This document shows positions 37,181 to 49,089 of a DNA stretch of 64,000 nt, in pieces; positions within the stretch are counted from its first letter, which is position 1; each line of letters begins with the position of its first letter. The DNA is taken from assembly GCA_004154925.1 (NCBI GenBank), contig QJNS01000162.1:62001-126000 (forward strand), given 5' to 3'. The position numbers were made by a program, and so were the translations under genes. Under the pieces are notes generated by a model. It was not told where the DNA came from, searched no databases, and saw only the letters and a list, made by a program, of their open reading frames with translations. The DNA comes from Monosporascus cannonballus (lineage: Eukaryota > Ascomycota > Sordariomycetes > Xylariales).

Positions 37181-38640
37181 TTATAAATCGAAAGTATTAA
37201 TATTATTATTTATTGTTTTTATTTTTTCCTATTTTATTAGGAAAATTAAATCCTTTATAATATATATAAATAATCTTATTATAAATATATTGTTTTTATT
37301 TTTTATAAATAAAGCAATTTTATTTTTTGCAATAAATAACATATATCTTATTATATCGATTAGGGGTTCCGGCATAAACTTTTTATGTTTAGCCCTAGTA
37401 TTTCTCTAATTATTTTTTAAAAATATTCCGTTATTCCTTAATTATTTATTAAGCTAAATTTTTAGCTTTTTGCATTTTTTATTAAATTTTTTATTACGGT
37501 AAGCCTAATATATATTTAGGCCGAATTATATTAATAAACCTTTCGTTTTTTTAATTTTTTTTAAATTATCCTTTAAATATAGGTTTCCAATTATTCCGTC
37601 ATAATTTCTTAAGTAAAAAACATTTATAAACCTTATGTCCCTTTTTTCCGTCATTATAATACTTAATTTAATTCCAATTTTTCTTATAGGTAACTTTTAA
37701 TTCCATAAACTTTGGTTTAATATTATAAAAAATTTTATTACGCCGAAAAACGTTAATATTAATTATATATCGGAATTTATTATTATTTTTTCCTTTAATT
37801 CCTTTAATTCGTTAAATAAATTGCCGGTTATTAATTTTAATTATTATAATAATATAATCCGATAAATAATTAGGCCGGTTAAACTTAAAAAATTCCTTTT
37901 ATATTTCTTTTTTTAAGTTATCGAAAAATTTAATTATTAATATTTTTTATTTTTAATTTAATTTAAATATTAATTAAATTAATATATTATTATATTTAAA
38001 TACCGATTTTTTTTATCGTAATTATTAGATTTATATTTTAGTTTTTATTTTTTTATTTATTATTCCGAAAATATTTATTAATATTTATTCGAATTATTTG
38101 TAATCGTTATATATTCGTATTATTTCCGAATTGCATTTTTTAATTAATAAAATAACGTATTTTTTTATAGCCAGGTTAAATTAAATAGCCGTATTTCTGA
38201 TAAATCGTTTAACTGCAAATTTAATTTATATAATAAATATAACGAATTAAATAAGAAAATACCTAAAATACGTTCGGTATTAAATTAAAAATAATTATAA
38301 TTTAATCGAAATTTTATTAAAAGATTTTGGTTTAAGGGGTTTAAGGACTTTTTTGATTCCTTAATAAAATTTAATTAAATAACTTGGTTCGGCCGAAAGG
38401 ATTTTCCGATTTCGGGAACTTTTCCTTTTTTTTAAATTTCTTATAAGTAATTTAAAAAAACGTAATAAAATTATTTTTATTTTATTTAAGCTAAATAAAA
38501 CGTTCGTTTATAGCATTTAGGCGTCGAAAAATTTCCTTTCGAAAAAAACGAAATTATTTTTTTTTTCGGATTCCATTTTAATATTAAAATTTTTAAAAAC
38601 CTGGTAAATAGGTTATTCGGGTTATTTACTAATAAATATA
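37181..38640 (-). pseudogene. gag: G gag remnant
   Basis: The zinc knuckle at 37620-37661 reads YYNDGKKGHKVYKC, keeping the His and last Cys of C-x2-C-x4-H-x4-C. It ends in TAA (37181-37183) at the position shared with the other copies. The capsid part is about 37700-38640. Confidence 0.8.
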
Positions 38641-38695
38641 ATATTGGCGGTATTGCTTAAAATTTAACGGTATTATTAAATAAAAACTTATAACG

Positions 38696-39089
38696 TATAA
38701 CGGTTTAACGGTTTAACTAATTATTAAATTTAAATTAACGGATTTATATTAATAGGAATATCGTAAGATTTTAAATAATAAATATAATAACGTATTATAT
38801 TTCGTAATATTAAAAATATTTTGGATAACGATATTTTATTATAAACTAAAATTATTTAAATTATGGAAATAACGAACATATATATCCTTATTTTAGCTTA
38901 AAATATTTAAACGGCTTAAACCCTTAAGTCCCTTAAGCCTTTTAAGCTTTTCTGCCGACTTAAGGGGCTTAAGGCGTTTAGCGTTTTGAAACCTTTAAGC
39001 CAGTTACGTAACGCCTTAGCTTGGATCGGAGCTTGATCCTTTTGTGGTTCTGACCGTCCGTAAGAAGCCAAAATTGTTAGGTCCTAACA
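38696..39089 (-). repeat. G 5' LTR (U3 type 3b)
   Basis: 394 bp, the same length as its partner. The U3 array is better preserved here: repeated CTTAAG/TTAAGC words between 38917 and 39000, then TTACGTAA at 39004-39011. It ends GGTCCTAACA. Confidence 0.93.
39004..39011. promoter_or_regulatory. TTACGTAA palindrome conserved in the U3
   Basis: The same 8-bp palindrome occurs at 2341, 2721, 11378, 16335, 32536, 54087 and 55532, that is in LTRs of U3 types 1, 3, 4 and 5, each about 40-85 bp inside the outer U3 edge. It resembles sites of Yap/Pap1-type bZIP factors. It has no CA or TG step, so RIP cannot change it, which may inflate its apparent conservation. Confidence 0.6.
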
Positions 39090-39094
39090 GAAAT

Positions 39095-41396
39095 AACAAA
39101 AACGATAAATAATAATATCGATATTTTCGATCTATAACCTTAGAAAATGTTTACCAATTAGCCAAGGCAAAAGGCTGACCCGAAAAAAAGGAATGTCCGT
39201 CAAAAAACCGTTTTTATTATTAAGAATACTATAAATACTGAATGAAAAACGCATTATGCTACTATATAATGAAAAAAACATTATTAAAAAATTTTTGCAG
39301 ATATTTATTTTTAATTGATATTTACTATAAACTCTAACAGAAAAACGGTCATTAAGAAAGGAAATACGTTAATTTAAAAATAAACTTTAAAACGATAATA
39401 AAAACGACGTATAATGGGACATGGTGGACAGCATTAGAAGCAATGTATTTTAAAAAAAAAGAATTACAGCAAAAATAAAAATGATTAATATAATTCGGAA
39501 AAGCAATACGCCGATAATAACGACAAATATAGTAGGTTAGCGTATAATATACAGAAATAAAGACAAAGTTCGACAAATTCAAAAAAAAGCTAAAAGAAAA
39601 GGATTACCTTTAAAAAGGTTATAAGATAATAAAACCTAAAGAAATAAGGAGAAGTTCCTAAAAAGAGCTTTAAATGCGAGGATAAAAATCGTTAAGAACC
39701 TTATTACTTTGGATTTTTAAATCGGAACATATTAGTATATTGGAATAATAGAATACGGAATTCTGGGCCGAAATTATATAATGCCAAAATATAGTTAATA
39801 AGCTTGAATTATTATAAAAATACAAATTAAATCCTTATATAACGACGGATGGCGAAAATTAGGAATTTGCTTACGATAACGAGAAAATTATACGCGAAAT
39901 TAATTATTTCGCCATTTTCGATTAAGGATAATACGAAATGATGAATTTCGATACCGTTTTATTCCAAAAATAACATATAATCTTGGGATTCCCATAAATA
40001 CGCCAATACCGAATTTTAATTAATAAAGAAATTAACGAGGTAAAATTTACCTTGTACTGTAGTAGCTGATAAAAAAGGAATTATAATCTTAATATTCGAC
40101 CGAAAATGGTCATAAATATAAGCAAAAGAGTAGAAAAGAAATATGCTTACCGAAAGAAATAAAATATAAGAAAGAAAAGAAATATTAAAGAATAATACTA
40201 CGTATCGTTAATATTAATAAAAGAAGATTAAAATAATTTAATAACAATACAAAATAATAGCTTCAAAAATGAAAATATATAATTATTATATTATTTTTAT
40301 ATTATCGTTATAAGCAACAGTGTAAACAAATCATAACAAAGAGTTATTAAAATATAATCAATAGCATTATGAAATACGTTTTAAAAAAGAATTTTAAAAC
40401 ATATTTTACCGTGCTTATAATTTTAACGAAAAAGTTTTCTACGTTTTAAAAAAGGCTCAAAACCTCGGTTATAAAAGAAATAAATTGGACTTTATAATTT
40501 ATTATTAAAATATCTAAAATATTTCTTAATAAAGAAAAACGAAACGGCGTAACATGTGGTTAATTATCGATAAGTGAACAATATCATTATTCAAGATCGA
40601 ATATTATTATTTTTAATTACAAAAGTATAAAGCCCATTTTATAAAGCCAAATAATTTATAAAATTCAATTTTTAAAATAAATATAATTTTGTTAGGAATA
40701 AGAAATATAAATAAAAAAATATTATGTGGGACAAAATATGGTCTGTTTAAATATTTAGTTATATTAATGGGATTTCCGAACGTACTAATAATGCTTTAAT
40801 GTATAGTGAATTATTTATTACGAAAATTCCTTAATAATTTTGTCATATGCTATTTTGACAACATTTCTATTTAGTTGAAAACAATAAAAGCATATATAAA
40901 ATATATTTTCAAAGATCTTTAAGCTTTATAAAACGTAAGGTTAATTGTTAACGCTCATTAAAATAAATTTTATATATGAAAATAATGTATTTGGAATATA
41001 TTATTATTTTAAAATATATAAAAATAAACCTTAAAACAATCGTTCTAATTAAAATGTAGCCAACGCCAATTACGATTAAGGAGGTATAAGCATTTTTTGG
41101 ATTCGCCAATTATTACCCAAAGTTTACTCGAAATTTATTAAAATAATTATATTTTTAATGAATTTTACGAAACAAAAGTTTAAATAAACGCTCAAAACAC
41201 AAACGGCATTTTAAAATATTAAAAATATAATTATTAACGATTTAATATTAAATAAATACAATTTAAACCATGCCATTAAATTGGAAACTAATATTTAGGA
41301 TTATGTATTAAACGTAATAATCGGATTACATAATATTGAGCTAAATTATACCTTATTACATTTTTTTTACATAAGTTGAAAAAGCCAAACTTAATT
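39095..41396 (+). pseudogene. pol: F: end of gag, linker, protease, RT, start of RNase H
   Basis: Continues F after G. The gag-end stop is TAA at 39135-39137. The linker to about 39700 has no recognised domain. Protease about 39700-40080 (NFDTVLF word near 39945), RT about 40370-41170 with Tyr-Phe-Asp-Asn at 40851-40862 (second Asp lost), RNase H from about 41180 to the H insertion. Confidence 0.82.
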
Positions 41397-41747
41397 TGTC
41401 ATAACCCAACGGGCTGCGGCCTCCAAAACGGCCTATTATTACCTAACCACGAATGCGCGGTGGAGCAGGTTATGTAACGGATCACCAACTTACTGGTGGT
41501 AAGCCAGTAAGCCGGATCATTAACTTATTGGTAATAATCCAGTAAGCCGGATTAAGATATATACGTTAATTATTTTCATAATTTAAATAATTTTAGGTTG
41601 TAATAATAATTCTTTATTTAAAGCATTTTTAATATTACGAGACGTAATACGTTATTATATTTATTATTTAAATTCTTAGGATATACCTATTAATATTAAC
41701 GTGTACAATTACGGTTTAATAGTTTGTTAAACCTTTTAACCGTTATA
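41397..41747 (+). repeat. H 5' LTR (U3 type 1)
   Basis: 351 bp, intact TGTCATAACCCAACGG start, CCGTTATA end. Two 35-bp U3 units at 41479-41513 and 41514-41548, with CTTACTGG/CCAGTAAG arms intact in the first. Confidence 0.93.
41479..41548 (+). repeat. two 35-bp U3 units in the H LTR
   Basis: The cleanest units in the window. Each holds the arms CTTACTGG and CCAGTAAG (second unit CTTATTGG) and ends at CCGG. See 11387-11491 and 48680-48783 for three-unit versions. Confidence 0.8.
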
Positions 41748-41869
41748 CGTTATAAGTTTTTATTTAGTAATACTGTTAGATTTTAAACAATATCGGCGAT
41801 ATTATGTTTACCAGTAAGCAGCCCAAATAACTTATTTACTAAATGCGTAATTATCTGGATATTTAAATA

Positions 41870-43275
41870 GAATTCGAAAAAAAAAACCTTGCCTTTTTTA
41901 CGAAAAGGTTTTTTGACGACTGGATATTATAAAAGAGCGTATTATCTAGTTTAAAAGACATAATCATAGTTTTACATCGTTTTTTTAGGTAACCTAAAAA
42001 GAGCTTTAAAAAAAGAAAAAATTCCGAATCTGGAAAAACTTTTTAAATTAGCCAGGTAATTTAGCTAAATTTTATCAAGGAACCAGAAAGAGTTTTTAAG
42101 CTATTTAAGTCAGAATATTCCGATGGAATTTTAGTCAAGTTATAATTATTTTTAATTTAATGCTAAATATATTTCGGTTATTTTATTATTTAATTAATAA
42201 TGTTTATTATACGAATCGAATACGGAATCGAATAATTTATCAGAAATACGATTATGTAATTTAAAACCGTCAGAAAAAAACATATTATTTTGTTAATCGA
42301 AAAACAAAATCTGGAAATAATGCGAATTTATAACGATTATAAGTAATTTGAATAAATATTAATAAACTTTCGGAATAATAAATAAACAAATAAAAGCCGA
42401 AATGTAAATTGATTAACTACGACAAAAAGGATTAATATTTAATTACGGCAATACCTTAATTTAATTAACCGCAAAGTTAAATTAAAACCAAAACACATTA
42501 ATAACCACATTTTTCGATAGCTTAAAAAATATAAAAAAAAATTTTAAGTTCGATTCGCTTAATTATTTAGCGGAGTATATCGTTATTGTAATTAAGATCA
42601 ACGACTAATAATACGTATAACGTATTAAAAGTATTAAGAGAAAAAACGATAAATCTTGATGTATGGCCAATACTAATATTTTTTAATATAATAATATTTT
42701 TTACGGTATAAAACCAGGATTAATAAAATTAAGAGATATTTATAGAAAAGTTTGGAACTAGATTAAATGTTACATTATAATAAAATAAGATATAAGGCAG
42801 TATAGTATAAAGCATTTAACAAACCGTATTAAGATAATTAAAAATTAATGCTTAAAAATAACACAAAAATAATTAGAAAAACGGAAATAAATATATTAAT
42901 ATAATATAGCCTAAATATATATTAGATCGGTTAAAGCTAAAAGTTTAATAAAGATTATCCCAATAAATAATTTGACGAAAAGTAAGAAAAGTTACGAAAT
43001 TAATTTAATTTGTATTACATTTTTGATAAAAAACATTACAAAAATGATTATGCAAATATGAAGACTAAATAAAACAATTTGTTCCGGAACCTCTAATTAA
43101 TATGGCAAAATATATACCATATGTTCTTACTGACGAAAATATCCGAATTAGGAAAAATAAAAATTACATATTTATAAACGAATTAGACGTAATTATTATT
43201 GAGAATTCAATTTCCCAAACCGTACCGGAAATAATGAAAATAATAAATAATACTATGGATATTTTCGATTCATAG
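41870..43275 (+). pseudogene. gag: H gag remnant
   Basis: Collinear with the gag of F. The zinc-knuckle region near 42770-42820 is badly eroded. It ends in TAG (43273-43275) after the MDIFDS word, where a nearby CAG is preserved, which argues against blanket CA loss as the cause of the stop. Confidence 0.72.
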
Positions 43276-43769
43276 CCCCAGAAAATATTTAATAACTGGC
43301 CGAAACGGAAGATTGGCCCGAAAAAACGTAATACCCGTTAAAAGACCTTTTTGATTATTATAAATAATATAATTATTATCCGGGAAAAGAAATTAATTTA
43401 GTATATTGTAAAGAAATATTATTAAAAAATATTATAAATTTTTATTTTGAATTAATATTTATTATAAAGCTTTACAAAAAAGAGATTATTAAAAGCATAA
43501 GTTAATTCATAAGCGAATTTTAAAACGATAATTAAAACGATATATAACAGGATATAATTATAAAAATAAAAAAGCATTTATTTGATAGAAAAAGAAATTA
43601 TACCAGAATTAAAAATAATTAATATAATTCAAAAAAATAATATGCCGGCAAGAATAACAAATATAATAATTTAACGCGTTAAATAGAAAAACGTAAATAA
43701 AGCTTAATAAATTCGAATAAAAATTAAAAGCAATTCTTATAAAAGGTTTTAAACGCGATAATAAAAGCC

Positions 43770-46700
43770 GTTAATAATTTTATTATTTTGGATATACCAA
43801 TTAAAAAGTACTAATATACCGCAATAATAAATTGGAAAGCTTTAAACGGGAATTATATTATACCAAATATAATTAATAAGTTTAAATTGTTATGAAAATA
43901 TAAGTTAAAACCTTACATAACGACGAATACCGGAAATTAAAAATTCGTTTATAATAACGGAAAAATTATTTGCGAATTTAATTATTTCTAGATTTTTGTT
44001 TAAGCATAATATTAAATAATTAATTTACATATCATTTTATTTAGGAATTACGATATAATTTTAGGATTATTATAAATATACCAGTACGGAATTTTAATTA
44101 ATGGCAGGATTAATTAAATAAAGTTTGCCTTATACCTTATTAATAAATAAAAAACGACAAGTTAAAATTTTAATATTTGATCGATAATAACGACGAATAT
44201 AGATATAAAAATACGACAAAAACTTTATTATCCAAAAGGATAAAATATAAGAAAACTAGGTAATAAAAAACGACATATCCTTATTATTATTAAAGCGAAA
44301 TGAAAGTAATTAAATAATAATTTAAAATAATAATAACTTAGAGAATTCAAAGATTTAATTGATATAATATTATAATATTTTAAATACCAGCTGTTTATCA
44401 AAAAGGAATTCGATGCGAAATTATTAAATTATAGTAAATAAGGTTATAAAATAATCGTTAAAAAGATTTTCGACAAAATTTTACCTTTTATACAACTTTA
44501 ACGAAAATAAGTTACGTATTTTTAAAGAATATGTGGAAGATCGGTTTTGAAAAAATAAATTCGATTTTCGAAATTATATGTCAAATATTTAATATTTTCG
44601 TACTTAAAAAAGCCGGAAAATTACAATTTATCGTTAATTATTAATAATTAAACAATAATATTAAAAAAGATTTAATATTATTATTATTAAATATAAAAAT
44701 AAACGACTGACTTTACGAAGCTAAATAATTTATTATATTCGATTTTAGAAATAAATATAAGTTTATTAAACTTTAGAAAACATATATATAAAAAAGAATT
44801 TTTAAAACGGAATACGAATTATTTAAGTATTTAATGATATTTATAGGATTTATGAATATATTAATAACTTGTTAACGGATAATTAGTTATGAATTATAGA
44901 AATATCTAAGTATTTTTGTTATTTATTATTTTAACGATATTTTTATTTTTTCCGAAATAAAAGAAATAGTTATAAAATATGTTTATGAAATTCATTAAGT
45001 TTTATAAAACGTAAGGTTATTTATTAATATAGAAAAAAATTAATTTTACGTATAGAAAGTAATATATCTGGAATATATTATTACTTTAAAATATATTAAG
45101 ATTAACTTTAAGAAATTTACTGCAATTACAAAATAACAAACGTTTACTATGGTTAAAAAAGTATAAATATTTGTTAAATTGGTCAATTATTATTGCAAAT
45201 TCATCCGAAATTTTAGTAAAATATTAATATTTTTAACGAATCTTACGAAAAAGGCAAAAGAATTCTAATAAATATTTTAAACAGAAAAAATATTTCAAAA
45301 TATTAAAAGTATAATTATTAACAAGGCAGTATTGATTATATACGATTTAAATCATTTCGTTATGTTAAAATCCGATATATTGAATTACGTATTAAGTGTA
45401 ATAATCGGATAACGAAATAATTGAGGTAAATTATACCTTAATATATTTTTCTCGAACAAATTAAAAGGAATTAAGTTTAATTCCGGTATTCCGGATAAGG
45501 AATTTATGGTTATTATTATGGTATTGCGAAGATTTAGATATTTCCTAAATGGAAATTTATCCCAGATTAAGGTTTATACGGAATGTTAAAGTTTTATCTG
45601 AATTCTTACAATTATGGAACTTATAGGATAATAACTCGGTTATATAAAATATTTGCGAACTTCGATTTCGTTATCATTTATAGAAAACGATTAAAAAATA
45701 ACAAAACAAATATTTTAAACAAGCGACCGGATTTCGAAAGAAAATTAGTAAAAATAAATTATATAATCTTTGTTATTATTATAAAAGAATATTTACCTTT
45801 ATGACAAATTGCGATATTTCGAGCAGTATTTTTCGATATATCTTAAAAGATTTAATAATATAACGATAATCTTTTAAAAAATTAAAAAATAAATAAGATA
45901 TAAGTTTTAAAGGAATAGTAGAAAAATCTAATACGAAAAATATATGAATATTAGTTATACGGATATCCAGAGATTTACAAAACTCTAAAACGGCGTTAAA
46001 GCATATATTTTTTTAAAAAATAAAATTAATAATATATAAACCTACACGGTAATATAATATTTAAACCAAAGTAAAGGCTGGACGACCTAAACCATAGAGG
46101 GAATTATAGTAATAATTAATCGCGAAGTAATTATAATATTTAATTATATTAAATTCTATTATTCAATTTCTGATATTAAAGGTTTTCATAATAAGAATAT
46201 ATTACGATAATATTTTCGCAACCGTCGACGGATTTACGAAATGTTTTTATCTTTTATTATTATATAAGGACAAAACGCCTAATAAATAATATATATATAT
46301 ATTTTAAATATATTTTCAACACTTACGGATTGTTAATAAAGATTATTTCCGATAAAGGATTAATATTTGTATCTAAGTTTTGGTAGGGCCTTATGGCATA
46401 TGTCGGCTTAAATTATAAACGGATAAATAAATAAAAGAAATAAATTAAACTTTCGAAATTTACTTTCGATAACAAATTAATTTCGAAGAAAATAATTAGG
46501 TCGAAAAATTGTTAATTATATACTTAGCTTATAATACTAGTTATTACGAAAGTATTCACATAATATTAAATAATGCAAATTTTGGTTTTATTTTAAATAT
46601 TTACCAAAAGCTAAGTAAAAATGGTCCGATTAATATTAAAGTAATTTTTATATTAAATTAATTATAATAATTATATTAAGAAATAAAAAACGAATTAAAG

Positions 46701-47160
46701 TTCGTATGAAACCAGATAAGCACATATTATAACCAGAAAAGATTAAAAGGATTAATATTCGATAAGGGGGACATAAGTTTTTTCCTTACAAAAAATATTT
46801 AAATATAACTACATAATAAAAACTTCGATTTTAAGTATAGCGGTTCATATACAATCGTTAAAGAAATCTCAAAAAACAATTATTAATTAGAATTCTTATT
46901 AAAAGTTAAATTATATTTAATTTTTTATGTTTTTTATTTGAGTTAATAACGGATAAAATTAAGGTATATCTGGTATAAAACGACGTAAATGTAAAAAACC
47001 AATAAATATACGGGGTGAAGAAAATTTTCGATATGTAAAAACAAAATGGGTTAACTTGATATTTGATTAAATAAAAAATGTACGGGAATTTCGAAAATAC
47101 CTAAGAACTAGTTAAAACCTTTATTAACGCCTAACGCTTATTAATGAATTTTTATTAATA
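43770..47160 (+). pseudogene. pol: H pol remnant
   Basis: Protease about 43780-44150; RT about 44390-45260 with Tyr-Phe-Asn-Asp at 44927-44938; RNase H about 45280-45740, including a 73-codon open stretch (45583-45804) with ANFDFVIIYRK and NKRPDFERKLV words typical of the RNase H end; integrase about 45740-46850; chromodomain about 47005-47155. Confidence 0.86.
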
Positions 47161-47339
47161 ACCACGGTATTATCGGAAATAATTATGCCTTAATGCATAT
47201 TATTCAAAATGTGCACGGCGTTTTAATTAATAATATTTATACCCTTAATAACTTAAACGGCCATAACGGACTTTATCGTTTGTAATATATGTTTCGGAAA
47301 TTCGTTTAATAATTAAAAAACATGATTTATACATTTAGT

Positions 47340-47690
47340 AGCTTATAATTAATGATGTTAACGCTAACGGCGTACTCGAAAAAAACGCGTTAGGGCTTCC
47401 GATAAATATTATTCGGCCGCAAATTCTTAATATTTTAATCTTTTCGATTTATTAATATAAGAATTAATTATAGAAATAGGAATTCCCGTCCTGTTATATA
47501 AACCACCTTGACGAACGCACTTTTTATAACGAAGAACCCCGTTTATTATTTAATAATTAAACTGTCGGTCTAAACAAAAAAAACAAAATATTGCGTTAAA
47601 ACCTTTAAGTTATATTAAGTTAGCTAATGTAAACCGTTATTCGGACTTACGAAAACGCCGTTTCGTTATACTAGAAAATATGTTAAAAAA
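47340..47690 (-). pseudogene. H antisense Zn2Cys6-like ORF, three Cys retained
   Basis: The most telling copy of the cluster (47496-47585): the six register positions read Cys, Cys, Tyr, Tyr, Cys, Tyr, with spacers FF, LDRQFN, QIINGVLR, KK and VRQGGL, exactly C-x2-C-x6-C-x8-C-x2-C-x6-C. It begins about 70 bp from the 3' LTR and is closest to B1 and I, which share its LTR type. Interrupted by stops. Zn2Cys6-type DNA binding is inferred from spacing only. Confidence 0.72.
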
Positions 47691-47756
47691 ATGCCAAAAA
47701 CTTATTAGAAAAAAAAGAAATGTTTTAAGGACAAAATTTGTAGAAGGAGGAGATCA

Positions 47757-48107
47757 TATCATAACTCAACGGGTTGCGGTTTCCAAAACGGCTTATCATA
47801 ACCTAATTACGAATGCGCGGTAAAGCAAGTTATGTAACGGATTACTAACTTATTAGTAATAAGCCAGTGAGCCGGATTACCAACTTACTGATAGTAAGCC
47901 AATAAGCCGGATTAAGATATATATGTTCATTATTTTTATAAATTAAATAACTTCAGTTTGTAATAATAATTTGTTACCTAAGATACCCTCGATATTACGA
48001 GACATAATACGTTACTGTATCTATTGCTCAGATTCCCATAATACTCCTGTCAACATAAACCCGTACAACTAAGGTTTAATAGTTGGTTAAACCCCCTAGC
48101 CGTCCCA
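47757..48107 (+). repeat. H 3' LTR (U3 type 1)
   Basis: 351 bp, TATCATAACTCAACGGG to GCCGTCCCA. Two 35-bp units are present, as in its partner. Confidence 0.93.
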
Positions 48108-48112
48108 TAATT

Positions 48113-48596
48113 GTAGTATTTTAAATAAGGAATTTATGGCTATTATTATAGCTTTTAGAAAGTTCAGGTATTTTTTAAAGGGAGGTTTGTACTAAGTTAA
48201 CGTTTATACTGACTATTAAAATTTTACCCGATTTATTAGCATTAAGGAACTTATAGGACGATAATTTTATTATACGCAAAAATTAGCGAATGTTGATGTC
48301 GTTATTATTTCTAAAAAAAGCTTAAAATACGGCAAAGCCTATACTTTAACCAAACGACCAGATTCCGAAAAGAAATTAGTTAAAATTCGTTGCATAATAT
48401 TTAATATTACGATAAAAGAATATTTAAACACGTAACACATTACAACAATTCGAGCGGGACCTAGCAATATATATCAAGAAATCCAGCAATCTAATTACGG
48501 TTATTTAAATGACCAAAAAAGGGATAAAATATAAGTTCTAACAAAATACTAAAAGCATTTAGGATAGAAATATATAAATATCAGTTATATAGATAT
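48113..48596 (+). pseudogene. pol: F pol piece: RNase H to integrase N-terminus
   Basis: Resumes with the RNase H word around ATTTATGGCTATTAT (48130) and KFRYFLKG-type sequence, then runs into the integrase N-terminal region, where I is inserted at 48597. Matches B1 9010-9480. Confidence 0.85.
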
Positions 48597-48981
48597 TGTC
48601 TTAACCCAGCGAGCCACGGTCTCCAGAGACGGTTCGCCACGACCTAACCACAAGTGCACGATAGGGTAAGTCACTTAACCGATTACCAACTTACTGGTGG
48701 TAAGCCAGTAAACCATTTACCAATTTACGAATAATAAGGCAGTAAGCCGGATTATTAATTTATTGGTAATAAATTAATAAACCGGATTAAAACATATATA
48801 TTCGTTATTTCCAGAATTTAAATAATGTTATCTTATAATAATCATTTATCCTTTCAAATATTTCTAGTATTATTAAGTATAATGCGTTATTATATTTATT
48901 ACATAATCTTGACGATATTTCTATAAATATAAATTTATATAATTAAAATGAAATCATTAATTAAAATGTTTACATGTTATA
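48597..48981 (+). repeat. I 5' LTR (U3 type 1)
   Basis: 385 bp, starting TGTCTTAACCCAGCGAGCC. Three U3 units of 34-35 bp at 48680-48783. The R/U5 end is more decayed than in the 3' LTR. Confidence 0.9.
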
Positions 48982-49089
48982 CGTTATAAAGTTTTATTTA
49001 ATTATATCGTTAAATTTCAAGTAATATCGCCGATATTATAATTATTAATAATGAACCTAAATACTCTATTTATTAAATTTTTGATTACT

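Larger units (their letters stand above)
32228..39089 (-). mobile_element. G: complete Gypsy chromovirus-like element inside F
   Basis: 6862 bp, minus strand, with 394-bp LTRs at both ends (32228-32621, 38696-39089). The target duplication is an exact GAAAT (32223-32227 and 39090-39094). Removing it restores the VPEI-type word of F. Full domain order, heavily RIPed. Linker without a recognisable domain: 36601-37180. Confidence 0.95.
41397..48107 (+). mobile_element. H: complete Gypsy chromovirus-like element inside F
   Basis: 6711 bp, plus strand, with 351-bp LTRs at both ends. The target duplication is an exact TAATT (41392-41396 and 48108-48112); removal rejoins F within RNase H. It has U3 type 1 LTRs and the matching antisense ORF type. 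The linker 43276-43769 holds no recognisable domain. Confidence 0.95.

Noticed and set aside
38640..38700. E1/G/D/K and B1/C/F/H/I as two different families
   Set aside because: They seemed distinct because of opposite strand and different U3, but the reverse complement of one leader, gag and R/U5 matches the other; it is one family with variable U3.
39352..39582. Minus-strand ORF of 76 codons
   Set aside because: Antisense to the F linker; not conserved as an open frame in other copies.
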